Below, in pieces: positions 11,001-21,860 of a DNA stretch of 64,000 nucleotides (position 1 is the first letter of the stretch; the number at the start of each line of letters is the position of its first letter). A model generated the notes under the pieces. The model worked only from the letters and a program-made list of their open reading frames with translations, had not been told where the DNA came from and made no database searches. The position numbers were made by a program, and so were the translations under genes. Source of the stretch: Heterobilharzia americana (taxonomy: Eukaryota; Platyhelminthes; Trematoda; Strigeidida; Schistosomatidae); the NCBI GenBank assembly GCA_944470555.2, contig OX104129.1, positions 81,676,820-81,740,819 on the forward strand. The letters run 5' to 3'.

Positions 11001-14000
11001 GCTGTCCAGTGCTCCCAGGTTTCCTTTGTTCCTCCAACTGATGTCAGCCTTCGATGAATAAAAACAATTTTGTTAATTTGAAGTCTAAAAAGAAACTTAT
11101 ACCACTTTTTACAGTTTATCTCGATAGATGAATTTTATAAAAATTTACTTGTATATATAAACGCGTAATTTATCTTTCAGTATAGTAATCCGAAGATCGA
11201 TTCATCTATTTGCTTTTTTGTGTCACTGGAGCTGCCGCTGAATTTACAAACGTTTATGACCCTGCAAGTTATTTCCTTGACTTTATCAGTATACTAGATG
11301 AATAGGTGGTCACAACCTTTGCAAAACGTTTCTGGTTATTCCAATTCTACCGGCATGATTCATTTATTCAACTTTAGCTTATCTTACAGTGTTCTGTCAT
11401 CCAATATTTGTAGAGAAATCTTTAAAGGGGTGACTAATATTTATGGAGGTGTCTGTATGCTGAATAGCCATACAGAACCCTGGTATTCTATAGTGGAGGT
11501 TACCAGGAAATATACTGAAAAAAAATTTCTTCGCTTGATCATAGCAGTATTCAAAACTAGCTGTTAGTCAAATTAAAACTAAATTCCTTTATTATATTCA
11601 CGGAATAACAAGAACTTTACCATCCACTCAGTTTTTAACCAATTATTCTTCAAATAAGTCTTACACAGTGAAGAATTGTGATCTGTTTATTTAGAAATCT
11701 TTCTAACCAATACATGAAAATTTCGGAAACAGGCTCCTTGCTTTACTGTTAGCCTTTTGAAAAAGTATAGGTCAAAACACAAATAATTAACGAACATATG
11801 TCATTATACAAAGAATCATTCATTAAAGTATTTGAAGGGTAAGCACAGACACTGAACAACAGTTTATGAAAGCTCGACTTTGCTTCACTGAAGATAATAG
11901 AAGTCGTAAGCAAACTTGGGAGGATGCTGTTGCTAGTATTACCCAATCATTCAGTGAACCGAAATGACCGGCCTCTATAGGCATTTAGGCCCCTGCGCAT
12001 ATGCATCGATACTGTCTGCCGCTTCAATTTTAGGTTATTGATGGATAGTGCCTAGTAATGGGATCCAGAAGGCGAGTTTTCTCTTGTTTGAGATTCGTTG
12101 GAGAGATATTGTTCCGATCACTTCAAACGCTAGAGCTTTGTCCACTAAGCCAGTAAGTCTTGATAGTGGCTTCTCGTGCGACAGCTATAGGCTTTATCTT
12201 GTTACTGGTATTACTTCGTCATCCTAGTGGAAACAACACTAGTCACTAGGATGAAGGTATATTCAACAGATTAGTCCCCAAAAGGACGAACGTGTGTCCT
12301 GGATTCCACTGTTATCCACTGTCCATCATTGTAACAAAGTTTAGAAAGGTACTTGTTTGAGTAACTTTATTGAGCAGCACTGGTTACCTACAACTGACCA
12401 GTATATTTTGTCATGAACGAATTGTGTACAAAACAGGCAATAATATTATAACGTAAAGCTGAACATAAAGAATCATGTGCCCATCATTTCTAGAATTTTG
12501 TTGCAAGAAAATCAGAACTATTTCAGATAGAGAACATTTCAGCCAGTGAGTATTATAAAAGTCTTAAAGTGAGTAATACACGTGAACATGATAAGTACGA
12601 CAAAGTATTCGACTAAGACCTACAAAATAAAAGATGTGCGTATTCTTTGGTTAAAGTGGTACTAAATCGCTCAGTAATGAACTGATTCAGAATAAAAATG
12701 TTATCGTCGGAAACTCCATTTTTACATGTGAAACAATTTGGAGTAGACTATGTGTTCCGTTAGTGGTAAGATGGTATTCAATGCAACAACCTTCGAATCA
12801 GAAATGTTATGAACCCTTCTTAATCAATATAGACATCAAACAGTTAACTTACAGGGTAAGTGTGTAACTTTGTACCTCCAACATCTCTAATGATGACTGA
12901 TATTATGTTTATACGACTAGAAAATTGTTAAAACAATAATTCAACATGATGATAGTCTCTGATAAATACTATGTTGAATCATTGAATATTCTAAGCGCGC
13001 TGAAAGCGCTGTTTAAATATATCAATCCCAAATAAACACCTTAGCAATAACTAATAGGCTAATCTGCTAAAACAAGATAATTTAAAAAACTGTAGTTTTC
13101 AAACTGAAGAAGGTATTATAAATAAAAATATAATTTTTACATAAAGACAGTAGAATAAACCAGCAACAATTAGCGAAACGCAAAGACTTTTTCAACCAGG
13201 TTATCATCGTGAACTGACATCATTTCGAGAACCACTGAAAACCTGGGAGCACTGGGAGGTTGTTTCTTCCCATTATGGGACTGCTCAGCAGAGTCCACCC
13301 ACAACTTCGTCAAGAATCGGACCGGAGACCTTCAGGCTTCGCGAATAACACTTTACTATTAGGTCAGTCAGTCGTAATCCAATAGTCCAGGTTTTCCTAC
13401 TTCAGCCAATTTACTACATAGCCCAATCTTCACCCAATGTCACTCTCGACTTGACTTGTCCGATCAATCACGAATTCCCATTAGAACCGAAATAAATCTC
13501 ATCTCGAACCATATCAGTTAGGAGCACTGGATACTGATTCAGTTTGCAGGTTTATGGAGACTGACTGATTTTAGGTTGGTACTCATCATTGGTGGGTTTA
13601 AGTGTTTGCACTATTGAGGAGACTTGTGTTAGGAAGAAATAGCAATCTAATGCTCCCAGATCTTCAATGGTTCTGCAGCTGATGTCAGTCCGTCGTGAAT
13701 GCCAACTTAGAGTTAATGAAGCCCCATAAACCTCCGAATAAACACTATTTATGGTCAGTGAAGTTCACTGAAACACTACGAGGATTCTGAAATGCTCCAG
13801 CATGGTCATAGTCTTCATAATTTGTATCCGTATGGCTAAGGAAGATAAACATCCATATCGTTTTTATTGGAGGTCGCATTATATCTTCCCTAGTCAGATG
13901 ATCAGACTTCAAATTGTGTCTACAACACATATGTCTGATTTAATGTAATTAACATTAATAAGACTATTTATCCCCTAAATTAAACTTTAACTGAAATAAA

Positions 14001-17000
14001 ATTGATTAGTGAACAATTACATTTTGTATTTGTGTCATTATTATTAAACAGATCAATGAATTAACTATCAAGGTCAATGATGTGAAAGGCAAATTGTAAG
14101 TTTATCTATTCTCTAATTGAGCATTCATAAAGTGATCAGTTTCTTAAGTATTGATTTATATACTTGTTTATGTGTGAATCAACATCATCCATCCAAAAGT
14201 TTGTTTAGTAAGTAACTTAAAAAACTAGTATCACTCTTGTCTATAAAGATGGACATGGCTTATTTTAATTCATTAGTCTATTAAATAGAATAAAACGTGT
14301 TATTTAGAAAAAAGCAGAGATATTCTTTATCGCTAACTTCTGATAATGCACTGATAATGACTTCTAGGCTGATACGATAAAGTTAATTAGGCAAAATTAG
14401 TTCCCAACATTCACAATGTAAACTAACTAACGTTGGTCAACATTCGATTAAATATGCTATTGATCTAAGGGGGTTTCGACAAGAAAAGCTGTGCGTAATT
14501 CATAAGGGCACATAACTGGAGTGACATAAGTAAGGCATATACAATCTCATCATACCCCTCTCTCTCTATCTCTTTTTAAACTGTGTAATCGAACCAATCA
14601 TCAGCAGTTACTGTAGACTGTAAACTATAATTTACACCATATATATAATAGATTTACTTCCACTGGGTAATTCTTAAAGTTTGGTTTACGACAACTTTGG
14701 GATTCCCTTAGGTAGAGAAAATTATATAAATGTGGTGGATTTACCACCATACTGAGTCAAACAGTTCCATCTAATTTCAAGGTTTCATGAAGCTGTATAC
14801 ACTTAAAATTATTTGATCAGTGAAGTGCATGCAAAACAGTGATCATCGAAATTTAGTGCATCACAGTGTAATGCCAACTGGTTTAACGGCCATATAAGAA
14901 ACTTGATCGATAAACTTCTTCCAGCTCTGGGTTATAATAAAAAAAAACCGATGTCAGTTATTCACTGAGTTATGCTCGTCCGGATCACTGAAGCAGTATC
15001 AGTCACTTCATGGTTTCAAATATGCTCTGCTGATGAAAGCGAACAAGTGCAAAACCCAGATTTATGGTTTCCCGCTTATTGACTAACAACATCTAACACC
15101 AAAATACTGTGAACAGCTTGAACTACTGATCCTAATTTGATCAGTTGTTGAATGGAATTACTTCTAGTTTACGAAGAGAATCATGGAATATGAGCATCTT
15201 AACTTCCAAAAAATACCTTAGGTTGAAGGAAACCATTCTGAGATAACTTGTTTGGACAAAGTAGTGACCACCTTAATCACACACTCTTGTCAGCATAAGA
15301 ACTGGATTAATTTGTATTGGTATTGTATTTTCTGATGTTCATGCATCTAACACCGACAAGAACAGGTGACAGAAGCATTCCTGTGCATCATGTTGAAAAA
15401 TTGTACTTCTTTAAATTGACCTAATAATTACATCAATGGTTTGTTGATCTGTTACTAAATTCATATAGTGTGAAACCAGTTTTAAAGAAAGTATCTAAAA
15501 CTGAAAGTCATATGGCACGATTTGAGAAGAAGGAAGGTGGACATTCTCTTTCTTCCTTCCGTAATCAACTCAAGTCAACGGGTCATAGTAAGTATGCTCT
15601 AGAAGAAAAGGATGAACCTGTGGTAAGTAAAACAAGTGACTTTTATGACAAAAAATTTGTGCTAACACATAAAGTTTCCCAAAATTGTCATTTTATTGCC
15701 TTTATAATTTGTTACTGTCATTAGTCTATGATTAAATTAGGGAAATAATTAGATTCCACCCCAGAAAATATCCCTTTCATACACTCTCGTTTTAATATGA
15801 TACAATCCACCTCTTACCACCTTCCAGGACTCCTTAAATTAAAATTCAAGTACACTTCTAAAGCTTTAAACGTCTAACCATGACCTATTCTCATGAAATC
15901 TACCACTTAACAAAATATTTTGGAATTTAGTTGTACGTATTACAACACTTATTGCCAAGAACTACATGCTGACAAGAAGGAGCTTTCAAAATCATTGAAT
16001 ATTGAATGAATATTTTATTTTAAGCAGAAGAAAGTCAAAGAAGTAGGGACTTTACAGGCTACCCAAGCAACTGCTTAGATAACTACTTAATTTATTTTAC
16101 GGAAAAATATATTTCTGGCTGGAATGTGGAAACCTGAATTATCGTTTCAGCAGCTAGTACAATGACCTTTAAGGTCACTCTAAAAAAGTGTATTGTCAAC
16201 TTATACAAACCATGTAGTTTAAAAAAGAGAGATTGTCACATCCAGATAGTCAAAGAAAATCATGCCAAATGTACTTATGAGACACAACCATTTGTTCATA
16301 GGTTGATATGTCATACTGTACGGTATTTCTTCACCTGATGGTTATCTTGTAGTGCAGTGATTATTTTCTAAAAATAACTTTACGAAACAAAGACCAATTT
16401 CAGCTTTTACAGGCTATCCATAAAGTCTGTGTACAATTAAAAGTATTTGTACTATTATTTGTGTTTAAAAACAGCTTTATACGGTCAGTTTTTGATAAGT
16501 AATTATGTCTGATAAAATACCGTCGAATAATCGATTGTCATGAGATCAACAATAAATTGACCTTATTCTACTTGTTAAACAATGAATATCTCTAGAAAAA
16601 ACACATTTCTGACGGAATATGAACATTTCAAGAAGTATGCTTACATCATTTTATTCGTACAATGCTTATATCTTCACTAAAGAACCTAATTCCAATCATG
16701 GATAGTATATTTAAGAAACATTCATCTTTAAAACGTGTTGGATTTATGTTACAATTTCATTTATTTAGTATGATTATTTGGATACTTCAAAACTTTTGCT
16801 ACAAATCGCTTAACTCAATGTTTACACTTCAAACTTGTTTGATATAATTTAGTTGGCAGTTTAGACGAAAAGTAAGACATTACTTACGATCAAAACGTTG
16901 GATCAGTCCAACTTATCTTTCCCCGACTAGGACCGAAAATGAAGTGATTTCGATCGTTAAAAAAAGAGAAACAGATAGAGAGAGAAAGACACCAGTGCTT

Positions 17001-19663
17001 TTAACGTTATAAAAATGCTTAGCTGTTAATGACTTTAAAAACTGGAAAACTAAGATCTAGGATTTTATTTTGATATTCTACAACCTACTAAAATCTGTCA
17101 TGTTATCATTGATAATATTGGTGAACATACATTTTTGGAATTTTACACACTTAAACAAATGAAAATGAAACAGAATGGGACAGTGTTTTTCAGATCTCAG
17201 TAGAAGTAGTATACCTTGTAGAGTTGAACATAGGCAGACATCATGTCAAGGTCAACAAAATTCATTGAAAATAAATTCAGCAATTTATGAGTTAAAGGTA
17301 TCGTTGATCACACAACTTTTGAATCCAAAGTGAATTAAATCTACGCGCCTTATTTTCAACCAGTTATACAGCCTAACACCAATAAATGTTTCAAGACTGA
17401 AAATGAAGTTTATCTATTTTCAACAAAAAGATGTACCGTTTGAAAGAGAACAATTCTGACAGTTGTAAATGTATTGTAGATTACCTTCAGATTTCTAGAC
17501 TTAATGAAGATAGAAGGCTTTTTATTTATTTATTTACCTAGAAATATAAGTTAAATAGATCATACATTTAGTGATTACCGGATACTAAGCAACGACAAAA
17601 ATATTACTTCATTCGAGCTAAGGTTTCGTTAGTTAATTGAGGCAAACAATTAACTAACCTACATATGGACCAACTTTTCTCTGAACTAAGTTACTGTTCC
17701 TCTATCCCATTTAGTTTGCTATTTGTTAAGCATAAAATTAGATTTTAAACACTACTACTTTTCAAGCATGTGATGTTAAATTCAGTTTATTAAAAATTAG
17801 TTTTGACAATATGCTTGGTCTAATGGTGACAATGATGGTTTATCAGTTAGTTTTCATTCAAAGTACACGTTTACTCAAAATCATGCATTCATGTATTTTA
17901 TTCAGTAATGAGGAATCCTCATGTATCGTGTTTCATTCATTAAGGTGTTGTAAGCAGATGTCTTCCCTAAAACTCATCAATCAAGTGCTGTGGCATTCAG
18001 TATCGGACTGCGACACCGGAATGGTAAAGAAAAGCAGACCACTCTAACTAGTAAGAAAGAGACTAGGAAAATGCTGGTGATCATTCATCCTTAAATAATC
18101 ATATAGTTGCAGATATACCTTGTTAACGAGTTTTAATAAGCATGAAACCTAGGTCAGGCAAGACATTCTGCCGATTGCCCCCAACAAAATAACATCCAGA
18201 GATGTTCACCGCAATGATGAACTGCCCAGCTTGGTGGCTACATTATGAAATGCTAGAATTTGGCCAACACTCAGGATATGACTGTATGAAGTTGGTTGCT
18301 CTACAGAGTTCAGCCAGTTTATAGTTGAACACAGTTTTAACTCACAACAAAAGCAGATGTTTAAATAAAGTGTAATATAACTACAAGTGGCGGATTGCAA
18401 ATTTTTGCCAGTCAAGATGTGAATAATTCATCAGCCTTTAACAATTAACAAGAATTTTACAAAGTCCTAAATTTTCTCTATGGAAGCTTTAAGTAACTCT
18501 TCAGCTTTCACTAACTAATTTTACTAATACTTTGAATTGTGAAATAACAATTCATGGATTAATTAAATCTCTAATCTTTGAGACATTATAAAATTCGTAG
18601 ATGTTAGTTGGTTGAAGGCAATCGGTAGGAAACCCTAGATCTAGGTTTCGTGCTTTTTGGCACTCGTCAACAAGGCGTATCTACAACCTCGACGGAATTG
18701 ATGTCCCGACCGAGACTAGACAACATAAAATTGGTTACACTTCTGTGACCAATCAATACACATTATGAATTCACTTTCATTTACACTGACTTCTTGATGA
18801 CAAGTACTAGAAAGAAATTATTGTAGTATTGATAGTGTATTTCAAGTTTTTAATATTGAAAAATTTGCACCTTGAGTCGTTTTAGAAAAAGCTGAGATAC
18901 ATTGTAGCATTTTAACAAAACACATAACCCTAACACAAAGTAGTTTCAAATGCATATGTCTATAAAGATGTTTATTATATTGTGTAAAACTGCATGGTAT
19001 AGGCTTGAGTTTTATGAGTAGATTTTTATTAAATTTAACAAAATAATTTATTTTATTTGATATATTTTTAAAAAAAAATTATATAACTGATTTGTTTTAT
19101 TTTTGTTTGCATCCCAACCTTTCTCTCCCCTTTTCCCCATAATTCATGGATCTATCACACTTGAAATGTGTTCTTGTATACAGAGTACACCCAAATAAAA
19201 GTTGTATTTATCCCTTGTCTCAAATACCATCAATCAAATAATATCCAATCAGTTTATCTTCTTATCAACAGACTTTTACGCCTATTTTTATCTCAGAAAA
19301 AATGATAAAAATTCTTAAAAACAGCAATATGTGTTTGGTAGACAGAATGACTGCAAGTGAGTGAGTGAGTGAGTGAGTTATTGAGTGAAGAATGAGTAAC
19401 AGAAGAAAGGAATCAATCGGTGAGTTTAAAGTGAAGGAGATTGATTTATACTTTGTTATTCAGTGTTATCAAATGCTTATCATCTATGCTTACACTCATA
19501 TAGACTTCATCTTAGTGTTGCTATTTATCAATATATTTTCTTGACTGATTCTTTTCGTTTTGGTTATTTCGTTTTTCTGTTCAATCTTTGTTTATATTCA
19601 ATTAATATTTGTATGTATGTGTAGAAAGAAGGTTGGCGTGATCAGCTTAAGCCTAAAGAATAA
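1977..19663 (+). CDS. TNNI: Troponin I gene, 5'-partial, six exons in window
   Basis: Inhibitory subunit of the muscle thin-filament troponin complex, which binds actin and troponin C and blocks actomyosin at low calcium. Seen: exons 1977-2084, 7453-7573, 10065-10165, 14052-14095, 15469-15622 and 19625-19663 join in frame to 188 residues plus a TAA stop. Order: a Lys/Arg-rich N-terminal segment (KKQRKPGQKRKGLGGLSK), a charged helical segment (MKAEMKRRQEERENFLRGK) matching the troponin-T-binding coiled coil, a second helix (LYERVRQLEGDKYDWEEK), then GKFVKPVLKKVSK, which matches the family's inhibitory peptide pattern GKFxxPxLxxVS, and a Lys/Glu-rich C-terminus ending KEGWRDQLKPKE. Length is within the invertebrate range, so only the initiator exon(s) are missing on the left. 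Introns are 5.4, 2.5, 3.9, 1.4 and 4.0 kb and carry transposon debris. Family assignment is secure; exact first splice site is less so. Confidence 0.9.
2085..3180 (+). other. Troponin I intron, first part
   Basis: No repeat or coding signal recognised before the SINE remnant at 3183. Confidence 0.5.
3183..3380 (-). mobile_element. tRNA-derived SINE remnant
   Basis: Minus strand has an A-box-like TAGCTCGGTGG and a weak B-box-like GGGTCTGAGACC, similar to the copy at 12110-12200. Eroded; inside a troponin I intron. Confidence 0.45.
3920..4102 (-). pseudogene. GIY-YIG endonuclease fragment of Penelope-like element
   Basis: Reads ITYKINSNKCRQYYIGSSGH then PLRLRLHEQ, the hallmark of the C-terminal endonuclease of Penelope-like retroelements (YxI..C...YIG.T/S.R). 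A frame change near 3960 separates it from the rest of the domain at 3529-3950. Confidence 0.75.
4456..4878 (+). pseudogene. Penelope-like endonuclease C-terminal ORF
   Basis: Open frame containing VILDRGNTKNIREFLEAWHS and INRCIDIDPIYQTVR, ending SADDVV. The GIY-YIG half is absent on this strand, so this is a partial domain duplicated in inverse orientation to 3529-3950. Confidence 0.75.
5413..5465 (-). ncRNA. Hammerhead ribozyme motif (left arm)
   Basis: Minus strand CTGAGGA-GTCC-loop-GGAC-GAAA-CAGCTG-TC. Core residues are canonical; stem I (GCAATG with CAGTGC) has one mismatch, so activity is doubtful. Confidence 0.6.
5631..5683 (+). ncRNA. Hammerhead ribozyme motif (right arm)
   Basis: CTGAGGAGTCC at 5641-5651, GGACGAAAC at 5659-5667, then the CTGTC cleavage triplet. 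Same stem I mismatch as the left arm. Confidence 0.6.
5760..7452 (+). other. Troponin I intron, remaining part
   Basis: AT-rich, no repeat family or coding motif recognised. Confidence 0.45.
7453..7573 (+). CDS. TNNI: Troponin I exon (TnT/TnC-binding helix)
   Basis: Acceptor TTTCTTTCAG|CA and donor GAAA|GTAAGTG are both strong. Encodes QLIMQKAADEMKAEMKRR and REENFLRGK-type charged helix, ending LDGLGE plus one base (phase 1 out). High Glu/Lys/Arg content and heptad-like spacing match the coiled-coil arm that pairs with troponin T. Confidence 0.88.
8080..8460 (+). mobile_element. Penelope-like endonuclease/terminal fragment
   Basis: Reads LDRGNTKNIREFLEV then, after a stop, QINRCIDIDTINQPVRKM and NDRNVRGQAEGQSTGK, ending SADDVV, followed by CTGATGATGTCGTC...GATGAAAG. 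More diverged than the pair at 3470-4941. Lies in a troponin I intron in sense orientation. Confidence 0.72.
8461..10064 (+). other. Troponin I intron, no recognised feature
   Basis: AT-rich sequence without a repeat or coding signal that I can name. Confidence 0.45.
10065..10165 (+). CDS. TNNI: Troponin I exon (second helix)
   Basis: Acceptor TTTTAATAG|AT, donor GAG|GTGATT (weak but GT). The two leading bases complete an Asn codon from the previous exon; then DLTAKVKQLYERVRQLEG and DKYDWEEKLRRQDFE. The DxxYDxE pattern corresponds to the conserved EERYDxE stretch of animal troponin I. Confidence 0.87.
10776..11055. mobile_element. Inverted SINE/hammerhead composite, locus 2
   Basis: A minus copy (10776-10980, with B box GGTTCGATCC and A box TGGCTCAATGG on the minus strand) is fused directly to a truncated plus copy of the hammerhead-tail part (10979-11055). 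Outer ends mirror each other (ATCGAAGGCTGACATCAG and its complement). The flank at 10776-10811 is the reverse complement of the sequence following locus 1 (5724-5755), defining a further ~35 bases of the element. Confidence 0.78.
10850..10903 (-). ncRNA. Hammerhead ribozyme motif, apparently intact
   Basis: On the minus strand: stem I strand GCACTG (10900-10895), core CTGAGGA (10894-10888), stem II GTCC/GGAC, GAAA (10872-10869), short CAGCTG stem III, cleavage triplet GTC (10863-10861), and stem I partner CAGTGC (10860-10855), fully complementary over six pairs. All core positions match the hammerhead consensus CUGANGA...GAAA...NUH. Best candidate in the window for self-cleavage. Stem III is minimal, so dimers may be needed. 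Confidence 0.7.
11060..12030 (+). other. Troponin I intron, no recognised feature
   Basis: Contains short chance ORFs only. Confidence 0.4.
12035..12335. mobile_element. Inverted Sm-alpha-like SINE pair, locus 3
   Basis: Minus half 12035-12200: tRNA-like A box TGGCTTAGTGG then an eroded hammerhead (CAAACAAGAGAAAAC, CTGGATCCCATTAC). Plus half 12235-12335: AGTCCCCAAAAGGACGAACG, CCTGGATTCCACTG. The centre is a hairpin, CATCCTAGTG (12220-12229) facing CACTAGGATG (12244-12253). Both ribozyme cores are degraded. Confidence 0.6.
13195..13705. mobile_element. Inverted SINE/hammerhead composite, locus 4
   Basis: Left minus copy starts ~13203 (TGAACTGACATCATTTCG) and runs to ~13375; right plus copy ends ~13703 (TGATGTCAGTCCGTCGTGAA). 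Spacer holds GTAATCCAATAGTCCAGG and TCCTACTTCAGCC, resembling the spacers of loci 1, 5 and 6. Both hammerhead cores are eroded (GAAATAG replaces GAAACAG on the right). Confidence 0.62.
14052..14095 (+). CDS. TNNI: Troponin I micro-exon (start of inhibitory region)
   Basis: A 44-base exon between ATTAAACAG and GTAAGTTT encoding INELTIKVNDVKGK plus two bases of the following Phe codon. It supplies the GK of the inhibitory peptide GKF; too short to be visible as a stand-alone ORF, it is recognised because both frames and family sequence match. Confidence 0.82.
14096..15468 (+). other. Troponin I intron, no recognised feature
   Basis: AT-rich; one short pyrimidine tract (TCTCTCTCTATCTC) near 14557. 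Confidence 0.4.
15469..15622 (+). CDS. TNNI: Troponin I exon (inhibitory peptide and C-terminal domain)
   Basis: Acceptor TTCATATAG|TG, donor GTG|GTAAGT. One base completes the Phe codon, then VKPVLKKVSKTESHMARF, which with the preceding exon gives GKFVKPVLKKVSK, the actin/troponin-C-binding inhibitory stretch. It continues into the Ser/Lys-rich switch and mobile region (SSFRNQLKSTGHSKYALEEK). Confidence 0.9.
15623..18105 (+). other. Troponin I intron, no recognised repeat
   Basis: Contains a perfect 12-bp hairpin, GTTAGTTAATTG (17628-17639) and complement (17647-17658). No coding signal. Confidence 0.4.
18110..18730. repeat. Unnamed dispersed repeat, inverted pair
   Basis: Minus copy ~18110-18215 and plus copy ~18598-18730 share GGCAATCGG, CCTAGATCTAGGTTTC/CCTAGGTTTCATGC and ACTCGT(C/T)AACAAGG. 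Further copies at 26425-26600 (minus) and 34413-34530 (plus). No coding capacity or pol III box recognised. Confidence 0.5.
19356..19384. repeat. (GTGA)n microsatellite
   Basis: About five GTGA units in a troponin I intron, ~240 bases upstream of the last exon. Confidence 0.7.
19625..19663 (+). CDS. TNNI: Troponin I terminal exon
   Basis: Thirteen codons, KEGWRDQLKPKE then TAA, after acceptor TATGTGTAG. The Trp-containing acidic/basic tail is typical of the end of invertebrate troponin I. The stop codon overlaps an AATAAA at 19659-19664 that is too close to serve as the poly(A) signal. Confidence 0.85.
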   Translation, partial: KEGWRDQLKPKE

Positions 19664-20367
19664 ACAAAACAACAAATTCTAGTTGTGAAAAGAAGTTTTC
19701 GTATTGATTGTAAAAATTGAATTGTTGAATATAATGATTGAATATTCCAAAGAATTCAATTTTGTGAAGAATGCACACTAGTGACATGTTGTACTTTTGT
19801 TTTTGCTTTTTTTCTCCTTCTTACTGTTTCCCTTTCTTTTTCTTCTATTTCTCCTGTATTTTTTTTAACATGATATACATGTATCTCATTATTTTAGGTG
19901 TAATTATGTAGTTTCCTCATTGTTTTCTTTGATTTTCTTAAGAAGTTGGCCATCAAAAGAATAGATACCCTTTTAGTTGTGTACTACATTTTATTTTCTC
20001 AAGGAAGTCATCATTATCTTTGAAATTCTGACAATCTGGTTGTAGAATACTTCAACTGTTTGGTCTATTTTTATTATGAAGCCTTATTTTACGTTTCTTT
20101 ATTTGATATTCATCTATTAGCTTTACTCAAGACGGCATAATGAAACATATTTAATCAGTTATTCTTATGCTTGACCTACACTCTATTCAAAGTTTTCTCT
20201 ACTGTACCCCATGATCTACTATTAAAAAACTATTTTATTCATCTTGAAAGTATGAAGATTACCATTAACTAGAAAAGACGGGTTACTCATTCACACACTC
20301 ACTCACTAAATCAATTACTGCCCTTATTGTTGTAACCATTATTCTGGCTAATCTCTGTTGTTTAGTG

Positions 20368-20368
<1 letters not shown>

Positions 20369-20406
<38 letters not shown>
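20369..20406. repeat. (TA)19 microsatellite
   Basis: Uninterrupted TA dinucleotides downstream of troponin I. Confidence 0.95.
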
Positions 20407-20408
<2 letters not shown>

Positions 20409-20627
20409 CTCTTTACTGCTTTTAAATCCGCTGATCAGTATACAATTGTGTAAACACTGCAGAATTTGATAAGTTATTATTGCATTTCCAACTTTCTACG
20501 TTTCTGTCTATCACTTTGATCCTATTTCTTTTTTCTTTTTTGTATTGCTTATTATTTCAACTGCTGTGTTATTTACATTGCTTCAACCTGAAGTCTTCAA
20601 CCCTGTCTTTAAAAACCAGCAGATAAC

Positions 20628-20638
20628 AATAAAATAAA
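20628..20638 (+). promoter_or_regulatory. Candidate poly(A) signals for troponin I
   Basis: Two overlapping AATAAA hexamers lie about 965 bases after the stop, the first clear tandem candidates beyond the stop-overlapping one. Use would place the (TA)19 array at 20369-20406 in the 3' UTR. Weak, position-only evidence. Confidence 0.25.
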
Positions 20639-20830
20639 AGTACCTAACTAATTTTTGAAACATTTTTATGCGTTATACTAATGACAAGATTATATGATAA
20701 AGTTGTAGTTAGGTAGATCCATCTTGAAGTTGGTAATCGATAATTTAGGTGTAAAAGAAATATGTACCTTGGGATGTTTTTTCTATTTTGATTACACTTA
20801 TCAGTATTTAAGATCAATATAGCCTAATTG

Positions 20831-21319
20831 GATACAAGATACGGATTTTCAACACCAACGTCAAGTCAGTGCTCCTGTATGGTTCAAAGACTTGGCGCGT
20901 CACGAAAGGCATTTCCAATAAACTACAGACATTCATCAACAACTGCTTACGCTCGCTACTGAAGATCAGATGGATTGCCAGAAAGAATAAGTAACAAGGA
21001 GCTCTGGGAACGAACCAACCAAGAACCTATCACGCAACAAATATGCAGGAAGAAGTGGAGGTGGATTGGCCATGCACTGAGAAGGCCGACTGAGGACATC
21101 ACGCGTCAGGCCAGGTAGTTGAGTGGAATCCCCATGGGAAGCGACGAGTTGGACGTCCGTGGTGAGGGTGACATGGAGGAGGTCGTGCGAGGAGGAAATG
21201 AGAGCTTCTGGGCTGTCGTGGGACCAGGTTCAAAAGATCTCAGAGAACAGGATGAAATGGAGACGTGCTACTGAAGCCCTATGTTCCACTAGGAACCCAA
21301 GGGACTAATAATAATAATA
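20831..21319 (+). mobile_element. RTE-like family A, 5'-truncated copy with TSD
   Basis: 3' end of the element: [35 protein letters not shown] and GNPMGSDEL-like pieces in changing frames, ending in an (ATA)n tail. Flanked by a 12-bp direct repeat ATAGCCTAATTG at 20819-20830 and 21320-21331, a clear target-site duplication. Coding is frameshifted. Confidence 0.82.
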
Positions 21320-21491
21320 ATAGCCTAATTGACGAAAGTCTTTTTCTCCTGATAACTACTGTTATGTAAATCACCACATTAGTTTGAAATTTCACTATTC
21401 AGTCTATTCATACATGGTTGGTGTACCTTAGATTGGAGAATTCTCAATACTACTTACAGACAAAAATGCACACTGACGTGTTCAAGACCAT

Positions 21492-21860
21492 TATTATTTG
21501 TCCCTTGAGTTCCTAATGGAAAATAGGGCTTCATTAGCACGTCTCCATTCCACTCTGTTCCCTGTAATCTTTTCAACCTGGCACCACGACATTCCATAAG
21601 CTCTCATTTCCTCCTCGCACGATCTCCTCCATGCCACCCTCTCCTCAGACGCCCAACTCGTCGCTTCCCATCTGGGTTCCACTCAAGTGCTTGGCCTGGA
21701 GCATGATGTCCTCAGTCGGCCCTCTTAGTGTATGCCCAACCCATCTCCAGTTTCTTCTTCTGCATTTTTGTTGAGTGACAGGTTCTTGATTGGTTCGTCG
21801 CCACCCAGCCGGCCAGAGTTCCTTGTTGCTTGTTCTCTCTGGCCATCTGATCTTCACCTT
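21492..21860 (-). mobile_element. RTE-like family A, 5'-truncated copy
   Basis: Minus strand: RRRNWRWVGHTLRGPTEDIM, QAKHLSGTQMGSDELGV and the 3' ATTATTTGTCCCTTGAG boundary. Oriented tail-to-tail with 20831-21319, 170 bases apart. Confidence 0.78.

Noticed and set aside
11298..11567. 89-codon ORF in a troponin I intron
   Set aside because: No family resemblance, no splice-consistent context, low-complexity-free but isolated; likely chance.
17628..17658. Perfect 12-bp hairpin
   Set aside because: Short and AT-rich; expected by chance at this scale.
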